Positions 27,300 to 36,099 of a stretch of 64,000 nucleotides of DNA are shown one piece after another; position 1 is the stretch's first letter, and each line of letters begins with the position of its first letter. Both the position numbers and the translations under genes were made by a program. The notes under the pieces are model-generated. The model was not told where the DNA came from. It saw only the letters and a list, made by a program, of their open reading frames with translations, and searched no databases. Source of the DNA: G963704535 sp963704535 (GTDB lineage Bacteria; Chloroflexota; Chloroflexia; Chloroflexales; Roseiflexaceae); contig OY969916.1 in the NCBI GenBank assembly GCA_963704535.1, positions 6,882,001-6,946,000 of the forward strand. The letters are read 5' to 3'.

Positions 27300-27303
27300 T
27301 ACC

Positions 27304-27627
27304 ATGGCAGGACTCAACTACGAGCGACTCGCGGTCGCCACACTCGATGCGCTGCTTGCCGGCGGCTTGGAGATCACCCAGCACTATTACGAGCCTGACC
27401 CGAACGAATGGTACTTCAAGGGACCGATGGGCAATGGTGGCCCCTTCGAGACACCAGAGGCGGCTGTCAAGGCGGCAATTCATGCTCTCTACAGCCAACT
27501 CGCTGAACAGGCGGCTGCCGCCGCTACCCTCAGCGAGGAACTCGCAGCGCTCCGCAGCAAGCTTGACCAGGTCGATCGTGGGGATGGTCTCGAACCCTGG
27601 CGGCGCGCACTTGGCGACGCTCCTTGA
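27304..27627 (+). CDS. Protein of unknown function (107 aa)
   Basis: ATG 27304 follows the recombinase stop by five bases, so the two are probably co-translated; the C-rich end of the recombinase gene offers GGGGGG as ribosome site. The product begins MAGLNYERLAVATLDALLAGG and ends in a predicted coiled coil (EQAAAAATLSEELAALRSKLDQVD). Its GLEITQHYYEPDPNEWYFKG and PMGNGGPFETPEAAVKAA phrases suggest a small folded domain. I recognise no family. Bases 27628-27972 contain no gene I can support. Confidence 0.6.
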   Translation: MAGLNYERLAVATLDALLAGGLEITQHYYEPDPNEWYFKGPMGNGGPFETPEAAVKAAIHALYSQLAEQAAAAATLSEELAALRSKLDQVDRGDGLEPWRRALGDAP

Positions 27628-27972
27628 GTTGACACTGATGGTTTCGGGCAACGTCTATGAGATGGTGCAACAGAGCAGTGCCACAGCGCCGACCACCCGG
27701 CAGCGATCGAGGCTGTCGAAACGGACCAGCCACCAGAGCGAATCTTCTGCCCATCGACAGTGTGCAAGCCGGTGAGGTCGCGGGCATTGAAGCAGCCTTC
27801 CAATTCAGATTTCGATCCTGCGCGACGCACTCCCTTTCCAGAGAGCTATCGAACGGCAAATAATCAAGAAAACTGAGACCTTATGGGATAACACCATAGG
27901 TCCCGCGCGGGCACTCCTGGCTTCCATCTGCGCTCAAACTGCGGCCACACGCAACAAGCGTTTGCTCAACCC

Positions 27973-28242
27973 CTACCACAACCCAGATCGGGCCATAGCG
28001 CCGGACGTGACAGGTAGCCGTTTATAGCCATCGAAAAAGGAGGCGCTTGCTTCGTCAGCCTGCGCGCCATCTATCAGATTGGTTGTTTGGGCACGCCACG
28101 GCCCATACCCTTCCCTGCGGGCCATCACATGCCGGCAAGCGCTCTGAGCACTCAGAGAAGGAGTCCAGAGTTGAACGGCAATGATCGAGCTGGCGAGTAA
28201 GAGGCCGATAAGGGCGAAGGTAAGCAGACGTTTACGCGACAT
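27973..28242 (-). CDS. Small secreted or membrane-anchored protein (89 aa)
   Basis: ATG 28242 has AAGGA upstream. The N-terminus is a signal peptide or anchor (MSRKRLLTFALIGLLLASSIIAVQLW), followed by about 60 polar residues without motif (ACRHVMARREGYGPWRAQT). No neighbour is close. The function is unknown. Confidence 0.55.
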   Translation of the reverse strand: MSRKRLLTFALIGLLLASSIIAVQLWTPSLSAQSACRHVMARREGYGPWRAQTTNLIDGAQADEASASFFDGYKRLPVTSGAMARSGLW

Positions 28243-28408
28243 GGCTGGTCCTTGCTTCTATCTGGGGCCGCCCCCGCCGGCAGCGATATTTACTGCCGAC
28301 GAAGTGCAGTAGCCTCAGCAGCTCCGCACCATAGCTAATAGTAGCACACAGGGCCAGTACAAATCTGATCGTGAGTGATCGCCGGAGGGCGGGACATCGG
28401 CTTGCACC

Positions 28409-28520
28409 TTACCGCTACCTAGATTTTGGCGAGCCTGGCTGCTCCAGGTACACATTACCGCTACCTAAACGGCAGATTTAGGGGGTGTAGGTGATAGTAA
28501 GACGATCTTATCGCTACCTA
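28409..28520. repeat. Iteron-like 13-bp repeats
   Basis: TTACCGCTACCTA occurs at 28409-28421 and 28455-28467, TTATCGCTACCTA at 28508-28520, and a degenerate inverted copy TAGGTGATAGTAA at 28488-28500. The start spacing of 46 and 53 bases and the position next to plasmid-like genes suggest replication iterons or protein-binding sites. The last copy overlaps the stop codon of the DUF6884 gene. Confidence 0.7.
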
Positions 28521-29015
28521 TTTCCCTGATGCTGGAGGGGCAAACAAAGATTGTTTCTCGGCAATGGGGGTGCCCGCGTTCCCCCCCTGTCTCGATTGCT
28601 GGTCCATCCACGCGAGCTGCTGCCCAATGCCCAAGCCCAGCATCGGCACCTCTACCCGATACCCCAGGCCGCTCAGAACTGGAGCTACCAGCTCACGGTA
28701 GCGCTGGCCAGCTAAGAAGACGAGTTGATCGCCCACGTCGGCGACCTGAACGATTGCCCGCCAGACCAGCGCGGCCCAGTGCTGGCGCTGGTGGCGCTGC
28801 ATGGCGTTCAAAGTCTGCTCGTAGGGTTCGAGCGGCTGACCAGGTGCGACCAGGCCGTGCCGGGCGCTCAGAATGGAGTAGGCGTCAGCCTCGTGTTCGG
28901 CGAAGCGGCGGGCCTTAACGAACCATGCGGAAGTGTATAAGGATCGCGCCGGCGCGGCTGCTACGCGCTTCTTCCCCACGCAGGCGACAAAGGCGATCGT
29001 TCTCCTCGCGGTCAT
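28518..29015 (-). CDS. DUF6884-like protein
   Basis: ATG 29015 (MTARRTIAFVACVGKK...) is chosen over the longer frame to 29231, whose extra 72 residues run through a repeat element. The 165-residue protein shows the DUF6884 pattern: VACVGKKRVAAAPARSLY, SAWFVKARRFAEH, YSILSARHGLVAPGQPLEPYE and TLNAM, then a C-terminal LAGQRYRELVAPVLSGLG. Members are found on plasmids, phages and near defence genes; the activity is not established. It ends with TAG inside the iteron-like array. Confidence 0.85.
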   Translation of the reverse strand: MTARRTIAFVACVGKKRVAAAPARSLYTSAWFVKARRFAEHEADAYSILSARHGLVAPGQPLEPYEQTLNAMQRHQRQHWAALVWRAIVQVADVGDQLVFLAGQRYRELVAPVLSGLGYRVEVPMLGLGIGQQLAWMDQQSRQGGNAGTPIAEKQSLFAPPASGK

Positions 29016-29088
29016 ACCATTTGCTCTACCGCTTTTGAGTTTGCCGCTCCCGCCATCGTTGCAACGCCAGGAGTCCCTGGGCCATGGC

Positions 29089-29311
29089 ACAACTCGCGGC
29101 AAACTGGGCCATTTCACATAACTCGATCCGATATGGCGGGAAACACTTCCCAGAATGTCTCTTCTGTGAGATGATTTGGACCCAGGTGCCAAAAATTCCC
29201 CCCCTTTGCCGCCAGGGAGCAAGAAAATCACGATACCAAAGGTACAACGCCCCAGCCCTACCTACCGTTTTCCTGCCATTATGGCAAATGGCCCAGTTTG
29301 TCGCGAGTTGT
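29089..29311. repeat. 223-bp inverted-repeat element with 26-bp arms
   Basis: Arms 29089-29114 and 29286-29311 match at 25 of 26 bases when inverted (ACAACTCGCG-CAAACTGG core). Between them lies about 170 bp without a supportable gene, including a C-run at 29196-29202. It could be a miniature transposable element, but no target duplication is evident at the ends. Confidence 0.7.
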
Positions 29312-29313
29312 TG

Positions 29314-29532
29314 TCATGTACCACTTTGGCCGGCGGATGCGATGCGCGGGTCGGTCAGGTAGTGGTTCGCCAGGCGCTCACCGCGCTCAAGTAACGCCCT
29401 GGCGACCGCAAGCTGGGACTTGAGCGCGCTGTCGGCCAGCGCTTCCCGCGAGATCCCCTGTGCTCCGGCGTGCGTGGCTATCAGATCGCGCAGTGTCGCG
29501 GGGATAGCGATCGTGGTTGTCTTTGGTGGCAT
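29314..29532 (-). CDS. Ribbon-helix-helix (CopG/Arc-like) DNA-binding protein
   Basis: ATG 29532 gives 72 residues: a short beta strand TTTIAIP, then helices ATLRDLIATHAGAQGISREALADSAL and a tail RYL-like HYLTDPRIASAGQSGT. This is the RHH layout of antitoxins and plasmid regulators. It is the intact counterpart of the first unit of the broken protein at 1776-2687. Upstream, TTGTAAAAGACG and ACAGTATTGTA lie at about 29550-29565, similar to the ACATTATTGTAG motif at 30686, so it may regulate several promoters here. Confidence 0.75.
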   Translation of the reverse strand: MPPKTTTIAIPATLRDLIATHAGAQGISREALADSALKSQLAVARALLERGERLANHYLTDPRIASAGQSGT

Positions 29533-29620
29533 CAATGCGCTCCGTCACGTCTTTTACAATACTGTTTATCGTTCTACAGACTATCATGATGGGAGGCCCA
29601 TGTCAACTGCGGTTCGGCGG

Positions 29621-30256
29621 CTACTCATCATCGCGATAGACCCGCCGCGCCTGGGCGTCCGGGTCCTGGGTAGCCGTCTTTTTGTTAAAGTCCTCGACCG
29701 ACAGCCCGCCAGCCGCGAGCTGGTTGAGCAGGCTGCTGCCCCTGGTCGTGCCGGTGGCCTCTGCGGTCGCAATCGCCGCACGGATCGCCTCATCCAGCGC
29801 TCGGATGCGCGCGATATCGTCGGGGAGGGCCAGGACTGGCAGGCGCTGCCGGTCATAGCCGGGCATTGCGCGATCGGTGTAGATCGGCTCCAGCTCGTAG
29901 CCGCTGGAGCCGACCGGCAGGCGCTCGTGAACAACCTCCCAGGAGACACCCTCCAGGACGCGCCAGGCCAGGGCCGCCAGTGCGCCGGTCAGCCGATAAT
30001 CGAGGCAATTCTGGTAATCGCCCCCTGTCCAGCGCACGCCGGGTATGAAGATGCGCGGCCAGTCGTTCGGCGCCGGTGCGCGGTAGAGCTGGCGGGCATC
30101 CTGCTTCTGGCGCTCACGCATCTCACGAGCCTCGCGCAGCAGCTCCTTGCAGTTGTGGCACACTTCCTCAGCCGGCCGCGTCGAGCGCTCCCTACAGCCG
30201 GGGCAGGGCTTCCGCGTCGTTCGTTGCTGGCCCGTTTTTGAGTCGACTTTGCTCAT
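29621..30256 (-). CDS. Zinc-ribbon protein of unknown function
   Basis: The start is ATG 30256, with GAGG seven bases upstream and a four-base overlap with the stop of the preceding gene (30253), so the two are coupled. The 211-residue protein has CPGCRERSTRPAEEVCHNC near the N-terminus (two CxxC pairs), a basic helix (REAREMRERQKQDARQLY), and an uncharacterised body with GVRWTGGDYQNCLDYRLTGA. The C-terminus is acidic. I recognise no family. It is probably part of an element-encoded operon. The stop is TAG. Confidence 0.75.
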   Translation of the reverse strand: MSKVDSKTGQQRTTRKPCPGCRERSTRPAEEVCHNCKELLREAREMRERQKQDARQLYRAPAPNDWPRIFIPGVRWTGGDYQNCLDYRLTGALAALAWRVLEGVSWEVVHERLPVGSSGYELEPIYTDRAMPGYDRQRLPVLALPDDIARIRALDEAIRAAIATAEATGTTRGSSLLNQLAAGGLSVEDFNKKTATQDPDAQARRVYRDDE

Positions 30257-30618
30257 TGTCTGACCTCGCTTCCATCGTGCTCTACGTGATCCAGCATGGC
30301 CTCGAACTGCTCCAGCATCCGCCACGTTTCTCGCAGCCGCTCGCGCAACAGCCCAAGCTGGCCGTTCTGGGCGTAGTGTTGTGCAGTGGACATGTTGAAC
30401 TCGGTCATCAAGTCGTTGTGCAGCAACAGGAGGCGCGGCAGGCTGGCATGCCGCTCTGGCAGTACCGTGGCCGGGTTGCAGTGGCTAGAGACCGGGATGT
30501 CCTGGCGCGGCTGTCTGGTGTGGCGCGCCGCGACAATGCCGGCGACGAAGCCAGCCGGGTCGCGCTCGATCGCGTCGAAGCCGCTGTCGGTGATGTGGAT
30601 GATCGTTGTGCTGCTCAT
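30253..30618 (-). CDS. Protein of unknown function (121 aa)
   Basis: ATG 30618 has GAGGGG as ribosome site. The 121-residue protein begins MSSTTIIHITDSGFDAIE, has QDIPVSSHCNPATVLPE, and ends in a long helix (LLRERLRETWRMLEQFEAMLDHVEHD). It is the first gene of the minus-strand pair whose promoter region is the palindrome at 30661-30697. I recognise no family. Confidence 0.7.
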   Translation of the reverse strand: MSSTTIIHITDSGFDAIERDPAGFVAGIVAARHTRQPRQDIPVSSHCNPATVLPERHASLPRLLLLHNDLMTEFNMSTAQHYAQNGQLGLLRERLRETWRMLEQFEAMLDHVEHDGSEVRQ

Positions 30619-30660
30619 GTCCCCTCGCTTTGATCAACGTCAGTGCATCATACCATGTGT

Positions 30661-30697
30661 CTACAATAATGTCACTAATATAATGACATTATTGTAG
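30661..30697. promoter_or_regulatory. Perfect 14-bp palindrome in a divergent promoter region
   Basis: CTACAATAATGTCA (30661-30674) and its exact complement (30684-30697) flank a 9-base AT spacer, midway between the minus-strand operon (start 30618) and the plus-strand operon (start 30779). TGTGCTATACT at 30701-30711 offers an extended -10 box for the plus-strand genes. The half-site CTACAATAATGT recurs at 2709-2720 in front of the RHH relic and in degenerate form before the RHH gene at 29532. Confidence 0.65.
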
Positions 30698-30778
30698 AAT
30701 TGTGCTATACTCAAGATGTCCCGTTCCGAACGGGCCGGCTGCTACAGCGTGACAGTCGCTATTCGATAGAGGCCAATC

Positions 30779-31354
30779 ATGAGCTACACCGTAACCTGCC
30801 TCTGCTGCAACACTTCCCCAAGTGGTGACGGCGCCGAGCACCTGCGCACTCACCACCGGCTCGACCTGGCCGGCTCGACCTGGCGCAACATCGCGTGGGG
30901 CGGGCGCGAGCTGGTCCTGGCCGATGGAACGCCTGCCCTGCGCCGCACCCCGACTATCCGCGCCGGCGAGGCCGTCTCGACTTTCGACACCTGGGAGGAT
31001 ATGCAGACCGCATTGAACGAGGCCCGCGCCGAGGCCAATCAGCACGTTGCGGCTTGGGCCAACCATATCGGGCCGGGTGCCCATGTGCTCCTGGTCGCAC
31101 CAGATGGCCTGTGCGTCTACGGCGAGCTGCGCCACGACGATCAGACGCCCCCGGACTATGTGTTCGGGCGCTACTCCTCGGTGGCCGAGCCGGAAGGTGA
31201 GCTAGGCGACAACCACCGCAGCATGCTCACGCTACCGCTGCCCACCAACATTTTCCGGCTCTGCAAAGCTGCTGGCTGGCCCGACGACACAGCGGCGCTC
31301 GTGGCGCTGCTCGACGACACGGCTGGAGCGCGCCCTTCGAGTGGAGCGGAGTAA
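30779..31354 (+). CDS. Protein of unknown function with N-terminal CxxC/HxxxH segment
   Basis: The 191-residue protein starts MSYTVTCLCCNTSPSGDGAEHLRTHH, a possible small zinc site, then has FDTWEDMQTALNEARAEANQHV and a beta-rich middle (HVLLVAPDGLCVYGELRH, PDYVFGRYSSVAEPEGE). It starts a plus-strand series of tightly packed genes (next start 5 bases after the stop). I recognise no family. Confidence 0.75.
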   Translation: MSYTVTCLCCNTSPSGDGAEHLRTHHRLDLAGSTWRNIAWGGRELVLADGTPALRRTPTIRAGEAVSTFDTWEDMQTALNEARAEANQHVAAWANHIGPGAHVLLVAPDGLCVYGELRHDDQTPPDYVFGRYSSVAEPEGELGDNHRSMLTLPLPTNIFRLCKAAGWPDDTAALVALLDDTAGARPSSGAE

Positions 31355-31359
31355 GTTCG

Positions 31360-31827
31360 ATGAATGAGCGCATCCTGGAGCATTGGAACATTGCGGCCGA
31401 TCTGCTGCCGCTGTTCCTCGACCATGGGGACGGCCTGGCCGTGCTGGCGCTGCTCTGCAACGCCGGCGCGAAGGACTGGCCGGGCTACCCCGGCGATCTA
31501 GGGCTGTACGCGCTCAAGGCCGAGGCAGTCCGCTGGGCCTGCCTGGCTGCCTGGCGTGAACGTTCCTGGCGCGATGACCACCAGGAGATGCCGATCTTCT
31601 TCGTTGAAACCGGGCTCCTGCTCGACGGTGGACCGCTTCAGCTCACCTTTCACTTTCGGCAGGGTGACACGCTGCCGGATCTGCCCCAAGACTGGCCCCC
31701 TGCGGGTGGTCGTCACTGGCGCCATCAGCAGGCCCAGCCGCAGGCACTCTCGATCGCCCGGTCGTACCTGGCCGCTCGCGGTGTGGTGATTGAGGAGAGA
31801 AAGCCCTGTGGACGCGAGAAACATTGA
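31360..31827 (+). CDS. Protein of unknown function (155 aa)
   Basis: ATG 31360 lies five bases after the previous stop. The product (MNERILEHWNIAADLLPLFL, LALLCNAGAKDWPGYP, LYALKAEAVRWACLAAWRERSW) is mostly helical with a C-terminal YLAARGVVIEERK. It overlaps the next gene, whose GTG start lies inside it at 31808. No family was recognised. Confidence 0.75.
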   Translation: MNERILEHWNIAADLLPLFLDHGDGLAVLALLCNAGAKDWPGYPGDLGLYALKAEAVRWACLAAWRERSWRDDHQEMPIFFVETGLLLDGGPLQLTFHFRQGDTLPDLPQDWPPAGGRHWRHQQAQPQALSIARSYLAARGVVIEERKPCGREKH

Positions 31828-32250
31828 TATGAGCAATCCCAGCAAGCAACACACGCACCCACTGGCCCGCGTCCTTGACCAACTCAACCGCTGCCGGCTG
31901 GAGTGTGACGGGATGATCTGCTTGACCAGCGCGCTGCTCTCGCGCGCCAGGATCGACCATACCGTCGGTGTGGGGGGCATCCTGCATCGACCCAGCGACC
32001 GCAACATGGCGCCACATCTGTGGATCAATCTCGCCGACGGTTGGCGGGTGGACTATCGCGCCCGGATGTGGCCCTAAGATCGGCCAGAGGTGCCGCACGG
32101 GGTCTTCTGGCCCCCCGATTGGCCGCAGTTCCACCACGACGGCCCCACGGTGCCGCCGTTCGGTGCCGACGCTCCCAGCGCCCTAGCGCTGGCACGCAGG
32201 GAATCGATCTCGATACGCTGGCCGAGCGGATTCGCCAGCTAGAAGGATGA
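31808..32250 (+). pseudogene. Interrupted unknown gene (in-frame TAA and frameshift)
   Basis: GTG 31808 has GAGGAGAG about nine bases upstream. The frame reads DHTVGVGGILHRPSDRNMAPHLWINLADGWRVDYRARMWP, then TAA (32075-32077), then continues sensibly (DRPEVPHGVFWPPDWPQFHHDG) in the same frame. Near 32190 a shift is needed to reach the natural end GIDLDTLAERIRQLEG at 32250, eight bases before the next gene. So one stop and one frameshift interrupt a gene of about 147 residues. The function is unknown; the HLWINL..GWRVD pattern resembles transglutaminase-like folds only loosely. Confidence 0.6.
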
Positions 32251-32257
32251 GGCAACC

Positions 32258-32929
32258 ATGACAACAGAAACAATCGCGCTGGTCCCGCATGTGCTGCACG
32301 TCGGCGAGTCACATCACCCCTGGCGCGCCGCGCCGATCGAGAGGGTGAAGGTGCTGGGCGACACACCGTCGGGCGTGCGGGTCGAGCCGGGCACGCTGCC
32401 CGCTGTGACGGCACGGCCGGGGCATGGCGTGCTCAAGGGGCCGGATCACCTGGTCCACTGCCTTGCGACCGAGGGAGCCTGGGCAGAAGCGCAGCAGGCC
32501 CGCGACGCCTGGCAGGTCGCGCTTGATGCACTGGCGGGGGCGCTGCGCGAGCGGGGGCGCTACGACGAGCGCCTAGCCGCGGCGGGCAAGGGTGCGCCCA
32601 ACCCGCTCACGCCCAGCGTCATCCACCTGTACCTGCCGCCCGATCGCCGCTACTCGCCGACCTACTTCTGGACTGGCGATGTGCCGGAGGTGCGGCGCGT
32701 CGAAGCCGAGCGCCACACAGCCAAGATGGTGAGACTGAAGGGCGGTTATCCTGCGGCACAAACCCACTGCTACTTATGCCAGGACGAGCCGGCCGGAGCA
32801 CGCATCAAGGCCCTGCACACTGCTGCGGTGGCCGCCCGGCAGGCGTGGCGGGAACTGCTGGCACGGCTGGGCACCTACGCCGAGGCCCGCGCCGATGGCC
32901 GCTATGCGCAGGAGGAGCGGCCGGCATGA
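32258..32929 (+). CDS. Protein of unknown function (223 aa)
   Basis: ATG 32258 has AGAAGGATGAGG upstream. The 223-residue protein contains HCYLCQDEPAG, a lone CxxC, flanked by helical segments rich in Ala and Arg (ARDAWQVALDALAGALRERG; ALHTAAVAARQAWRELLARLG). The N-terminus has VLHVGESHHPWRAAPIERV. It is packed in the same plus-strand series. No family was recognised. Confidence 0.75.
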   Translation: MTTETIALVPHVLHVGESHHPWRAAPIERVKVLGDTPSGVRVEPGTLPAVTARPGHGVLKGPDHLVHCLATEGAWAEAQQARDAWQVALDALAGALRERGRYDERLAAAGKGAPNPLTPSVIHLYLPPDRRYSPTYFWTGDVPEVRRVEAERHTAKMVRLKGGYPAAQTHCYLCQDEPAGARIKALHTAAVAARQAWRELLARLGTYAEARADGRYAQEERPA

Positions 32930-33006
32930 GCGACCGGCAGCAAAATCACAGCAGCGAGGAGCAGAACGACCAGAAAACCTGACCCTGGAGCTATAAGAGG
33001 AATGAA

Positions 33007-33640
33007 ATGAGCGCCGATCTGCACGACATCGAAGCCAGTGCGCCCATCGCAGCCGAAGATGCTGCGCCGGCTGACGGCGACATTGTGCTCTTTATGCCCG
33101 ACCAGCGCGCCGCTGCGGCCGTTCTGGAGGCCACCAGGGAGCACCCGGAGCACGCCGAGGTGATGACCGCAGCGCTCTCTCTGGCGATCCTGGAGCCCAC
33201 CCACGACCTGATGCGCTGGGGCCATGTGCGCCTGTACGGGTCGCACCTGGCCGAGCTGATAGGGAGGCTTGTCGCGGGCGGCGATCTGACGATGCCGACG
33301 GCGGTCCGAGCTGCTGCTCGCCTGCTCCGAGGCGTCGCTCCGGGCGCCGCTCAACCGCACCGGAGGCGAGCTATTCGAGTCGCTCATGTGCGAGGTATTC
33401 GCCGATCATCCTGTGCTTGCCACGATCTCGCTTTCGCCCCCTGCTCCTGTCTCCTGCACGGTAGACGATGCTCGCCGGCATCTCGCTCGCGCGCTCCAGC
33501 GCTGGCTCGAACGATCGCCCCTTCGCGGCAAGAAAGTGATCGCGCTGCTTCCCGGTAGAGGCACCAAGCGTGCCAGGCGCCAGCCGAAGCGCACCACTGC
33601 GCACGCACCAGCCGGCCAGGAAAGTGAGCCAAATGCATGA
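33007..33640 (+). CDS. Protein of unknown function, frameshifted
   Basis: The first frame from ATG 33007 (AATGAAATG, AGAGGA upstream) gives about 98 sensible residues (DIVLFMPDQRAAAAVLEAT, MTAALSLAILEPTHDLMRWGH). Near 33290-33300 the reading must shift to follow SELLLACSEASLRAPLNRTGGELFESLMCEVFADHP and end at 33640, where TGA overlaps the next ATG by four bases. That coupled junction supports the second frame as the real 3' end. The function is unknown. Confidence 0.65.
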
Positions 33641-34206
33641 GCACCAGAATCCGCATCGCCGAACTGCCCCACGATCTGCGAGCTGCCGGTTGGTTCCTCA
33701 ACAACCGTGGCAACGCGGTCTACGCCTTCAATACTCGTTGGTGGATGGAATCGCCACTCTTCGCGTTGCCTGGCCGGCGCTGGTCCAGGCGCACCAGGCA
33801 GGCCGCAACACCCCAAGGCCCGCCCGACCCGCCGGAGGGGTTGATCGCCTGGCTGCGGCAGGCCGCTGAGGATGTCCAGCCCCTTCTGTCTGCGCTGGAG
33901 CAGGCGCTCCCCGACCCGGAGCAGCGCGCCCGGCTGCGCTTTCGGCTGGGCTATTGGGAGCGGCGCATCATTGTCATGGCGAGTGTCGCGCTGGCCGGCT
34001 GGCGGCTGGCCGCCGATGACGATGGCTGGCATATCACGCCCCCACGTCGCGGCGGTGAGCCGTTCACGCTGCCGGCCACGGCCCTGCCGGCAGCCTGGGA
34101 ACTGCTGGCTGCTGATGAGGGCACACGAGACGACCCGGACGCGCCGCGGCGGATCGTCGAGAGGCTGCGGGCGCTGGCGGTGAATAATCAGGAAGCGGGA
34201 TATTGA
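33637..34206 (+). CDS. Protein of unknown function (189 aa)
   Basis: ATG 33637 overlaps the preceding stop by four bases. The 189-residue protein starts MSTRIRIAELPHDLRAAGWFLNNRGN, has LIAWLRQAAEDVQPLLSALEQALPDPEQRARLRF and ends RIVERLRALAVNNQEAGY. It looks intact and is the last gene of the GC-rich plus-strand series. No family was recognised. Confidence 0.75.
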   Translation: MSTRIRIAELPHDLRAAGWFLNNRGNAVYAFNTRWWMESPLFALPGRRWSRRTRQAATPQGPPDPPEGLIAWLRQAAEDVQPLLSALEQALPDPEQRARLRFRLGYWERRIIVMASVALAGWRLAADDDGWHITPPRRGGEPFTLPATALPAAWELLAADEGTRDDPDAPRRIVERLRALAVNNQEAGY

Positions 34207-34560
34207 GTTGCTGAGGACGCCGCGTGATGTGGAGGAAGCCCGCGAGGCCAGCCGTCAGAACAGCTTCCTGGGTCGTCAGCAGCGTGTCACGGCGCCTGCG
34301 GTGGCCGCACCGAGCGCTGTGGTGGTCGAGGATCAGGCCCTATTATCGTGTCAGCATCAATAAGAACTTGTGTTGAGTCGTTGACAACCTTAATGAACCG
34401 TGATAAACTTCCGTGGAGTTGCCACTGATACGACAGTGATTGCAATATAGTCGTTTCATTCTCAATAAGACACATGCCAACTAGGATAGCAATCATATTC
34501 ATCTAACACTTGTTTACATCACCTCGTTTACTGATTACTAATATTTGAGAGAGGGCCATA
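34207..34560. other. Boundary between GC-rich series and AT-rich island
   Basis: Up to about 34340 the sequence is GC-rich and one frame stays open (ELLRTPRDVEEAREASRQN...VVVEDQ), probably the cut-off start of another gene of the preceding series. From about 34345 composition turns sharply AT-rich and remains so to about 37190. No gene is supported in the AT-rich part of this gap; it should hold the promoter of the ATPase gene. Confidence 0.5.
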
Positions 34561-36061
34561 ATGACTTTCAGAAGTGAAATCAGACAGAGTACCATAAATG
34601 AGCTATTTGAAAAAGTTAGTCGAAGAAGTTATCGTAAATATCTATATAAAGTGATACTTAAAAGGATTCGAGGCTTTAATGATAAAATTGTCACTTTCGA
34701 CTTTCCTATTACAGCACTAGTAGGTCCGAATGGCGGTGGCAAAACCACGATTCTCGGTGCGGTAGCCTGCGCGTATAAAATCATTAAACCACAACAATTT
34801 TTTGCCAAGAGTGGTATACTCGATGAGAGTATGCTTGACTGGCAGATTGAGTATGAAATAATAGATAGAGATGTAAATCAGCGAGACAGTATTGTAAGGA
34901 GTGCTTCGTTCGTAAGCTTTCGTTGGAGACGTGATGGCCTCACAAGAGATGTACTTGTATTTGGTGTATCTCGCACAGTTCCAGCAAATGAACGAGCAGA
35001 GCTGCGCAAGTGTGCCTCAACAGCTTTTGAATTCACCGATGATAATATTCAATTACTTCATCCTGAAGTTAGTGATGCTGTTGGAAAAATATTAGGCAAA
35101 GATGTTTCTACTTATAGGAATATAAGAATAGATACACTTGGTAGAGTATCTTTATTATCTGGCAGAACAGAGAACGGTGCTTCCTATTCTGAGTTTCACT
35201 TTGGTGCAGGTGAATTTAGTATTATTCGCATGGTAATAGCTATTGAGAATGTACCAAATTCCTCACTAATCTTAGTGGAAGAGATAGAAAACGGTTTACA
35301 TCCTGTTGCAACTATCAGAATGGTTGAATATTTGATAGACGTAGCCCATAGGAAAAGCTCGCAAGTTATTTTTACAACTCACTCCAATGATGCACTCAAA
35401 CCACTACCTTCTAATGCTATTTGGTCTGCTATCAGGAATGATGTCTTTCAGGGAAAACTTGATATACATGCACTTCGGGCTATTACTGGACAGATCGATG
35501 CACAGCTAGCCATATTTGTAGAAGATCAATTTGCAGCGACATGGGTAAAGGCTATACTACGGCAATTTGGCGGAGTAGCACTTGATCATATAGAAGTCTA
35601 TGCAATGGAAGGCGATTCTATTGCCGTAAATGTTAATCGCCATCATAATATGGACCCCTCTCGTAGATTTCCATCTGTTTGTCTTATTGATGGCGACTCG
35701 CGACAAAGAGAATCGAGCGTAGAGCTTGTTTTTCGTTTACCAGGTGAAGGACCAGAGTCTTATGTATTCGATAAGGTTATGGAGGTGTTCGATCAATTTC
35801 GGCGGTCAACTTGCTGTAGCATTATATCAAGATTTCGCAAGAACTGGTGAAGTTAGGAAAAAACTTAACGAGGTTCGTCGAACAACCCGCGATCATCACA
35901 TATTATTCTCACGAGTGGGAGAAGAACTTGGTTTGATCCCAGAAGAAACAGTGAAAGGTGCTTTTGCCTATATATGGGCACGAGCTTATCCTGAAGAAGT
36001 TTCTTCTATTCTCAACCAATTTAGACAATATGTACCTTTTGAGAAAGCAGAGGACGAATAA
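34561..36061 (+). CDS. OLD-like ATPase with TOPRIM domain, frameshifted
   Basis: Residues 55-62 are a Walker A loop (GPNGGGKT), about 237-248 a Walker B strand (LILVEEIENGLHP), then a TTHSND switch, as in SMC-like AAA ATPases of the OLD/RecF class. About 315-380 looks like a TOPRIM domain (LAIFVEDQFAATW, later CLIDGD). The first frame ends early at 35850; shifting one base in a TTT run at about 35800 restores DQF-GGQLAVALYQDFARTG and continues to 36061. OLD-type enzymes are ATP-dependent nucleases used in phage defence. It pairs with the nuclease-like gene 39 bases downstream in an AT-rich island. Confidence 0.8.
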
Positions 36062-36099
36062 AATATTTCTGCTATGCCTTATTTAGAAAGCTTATCAGC

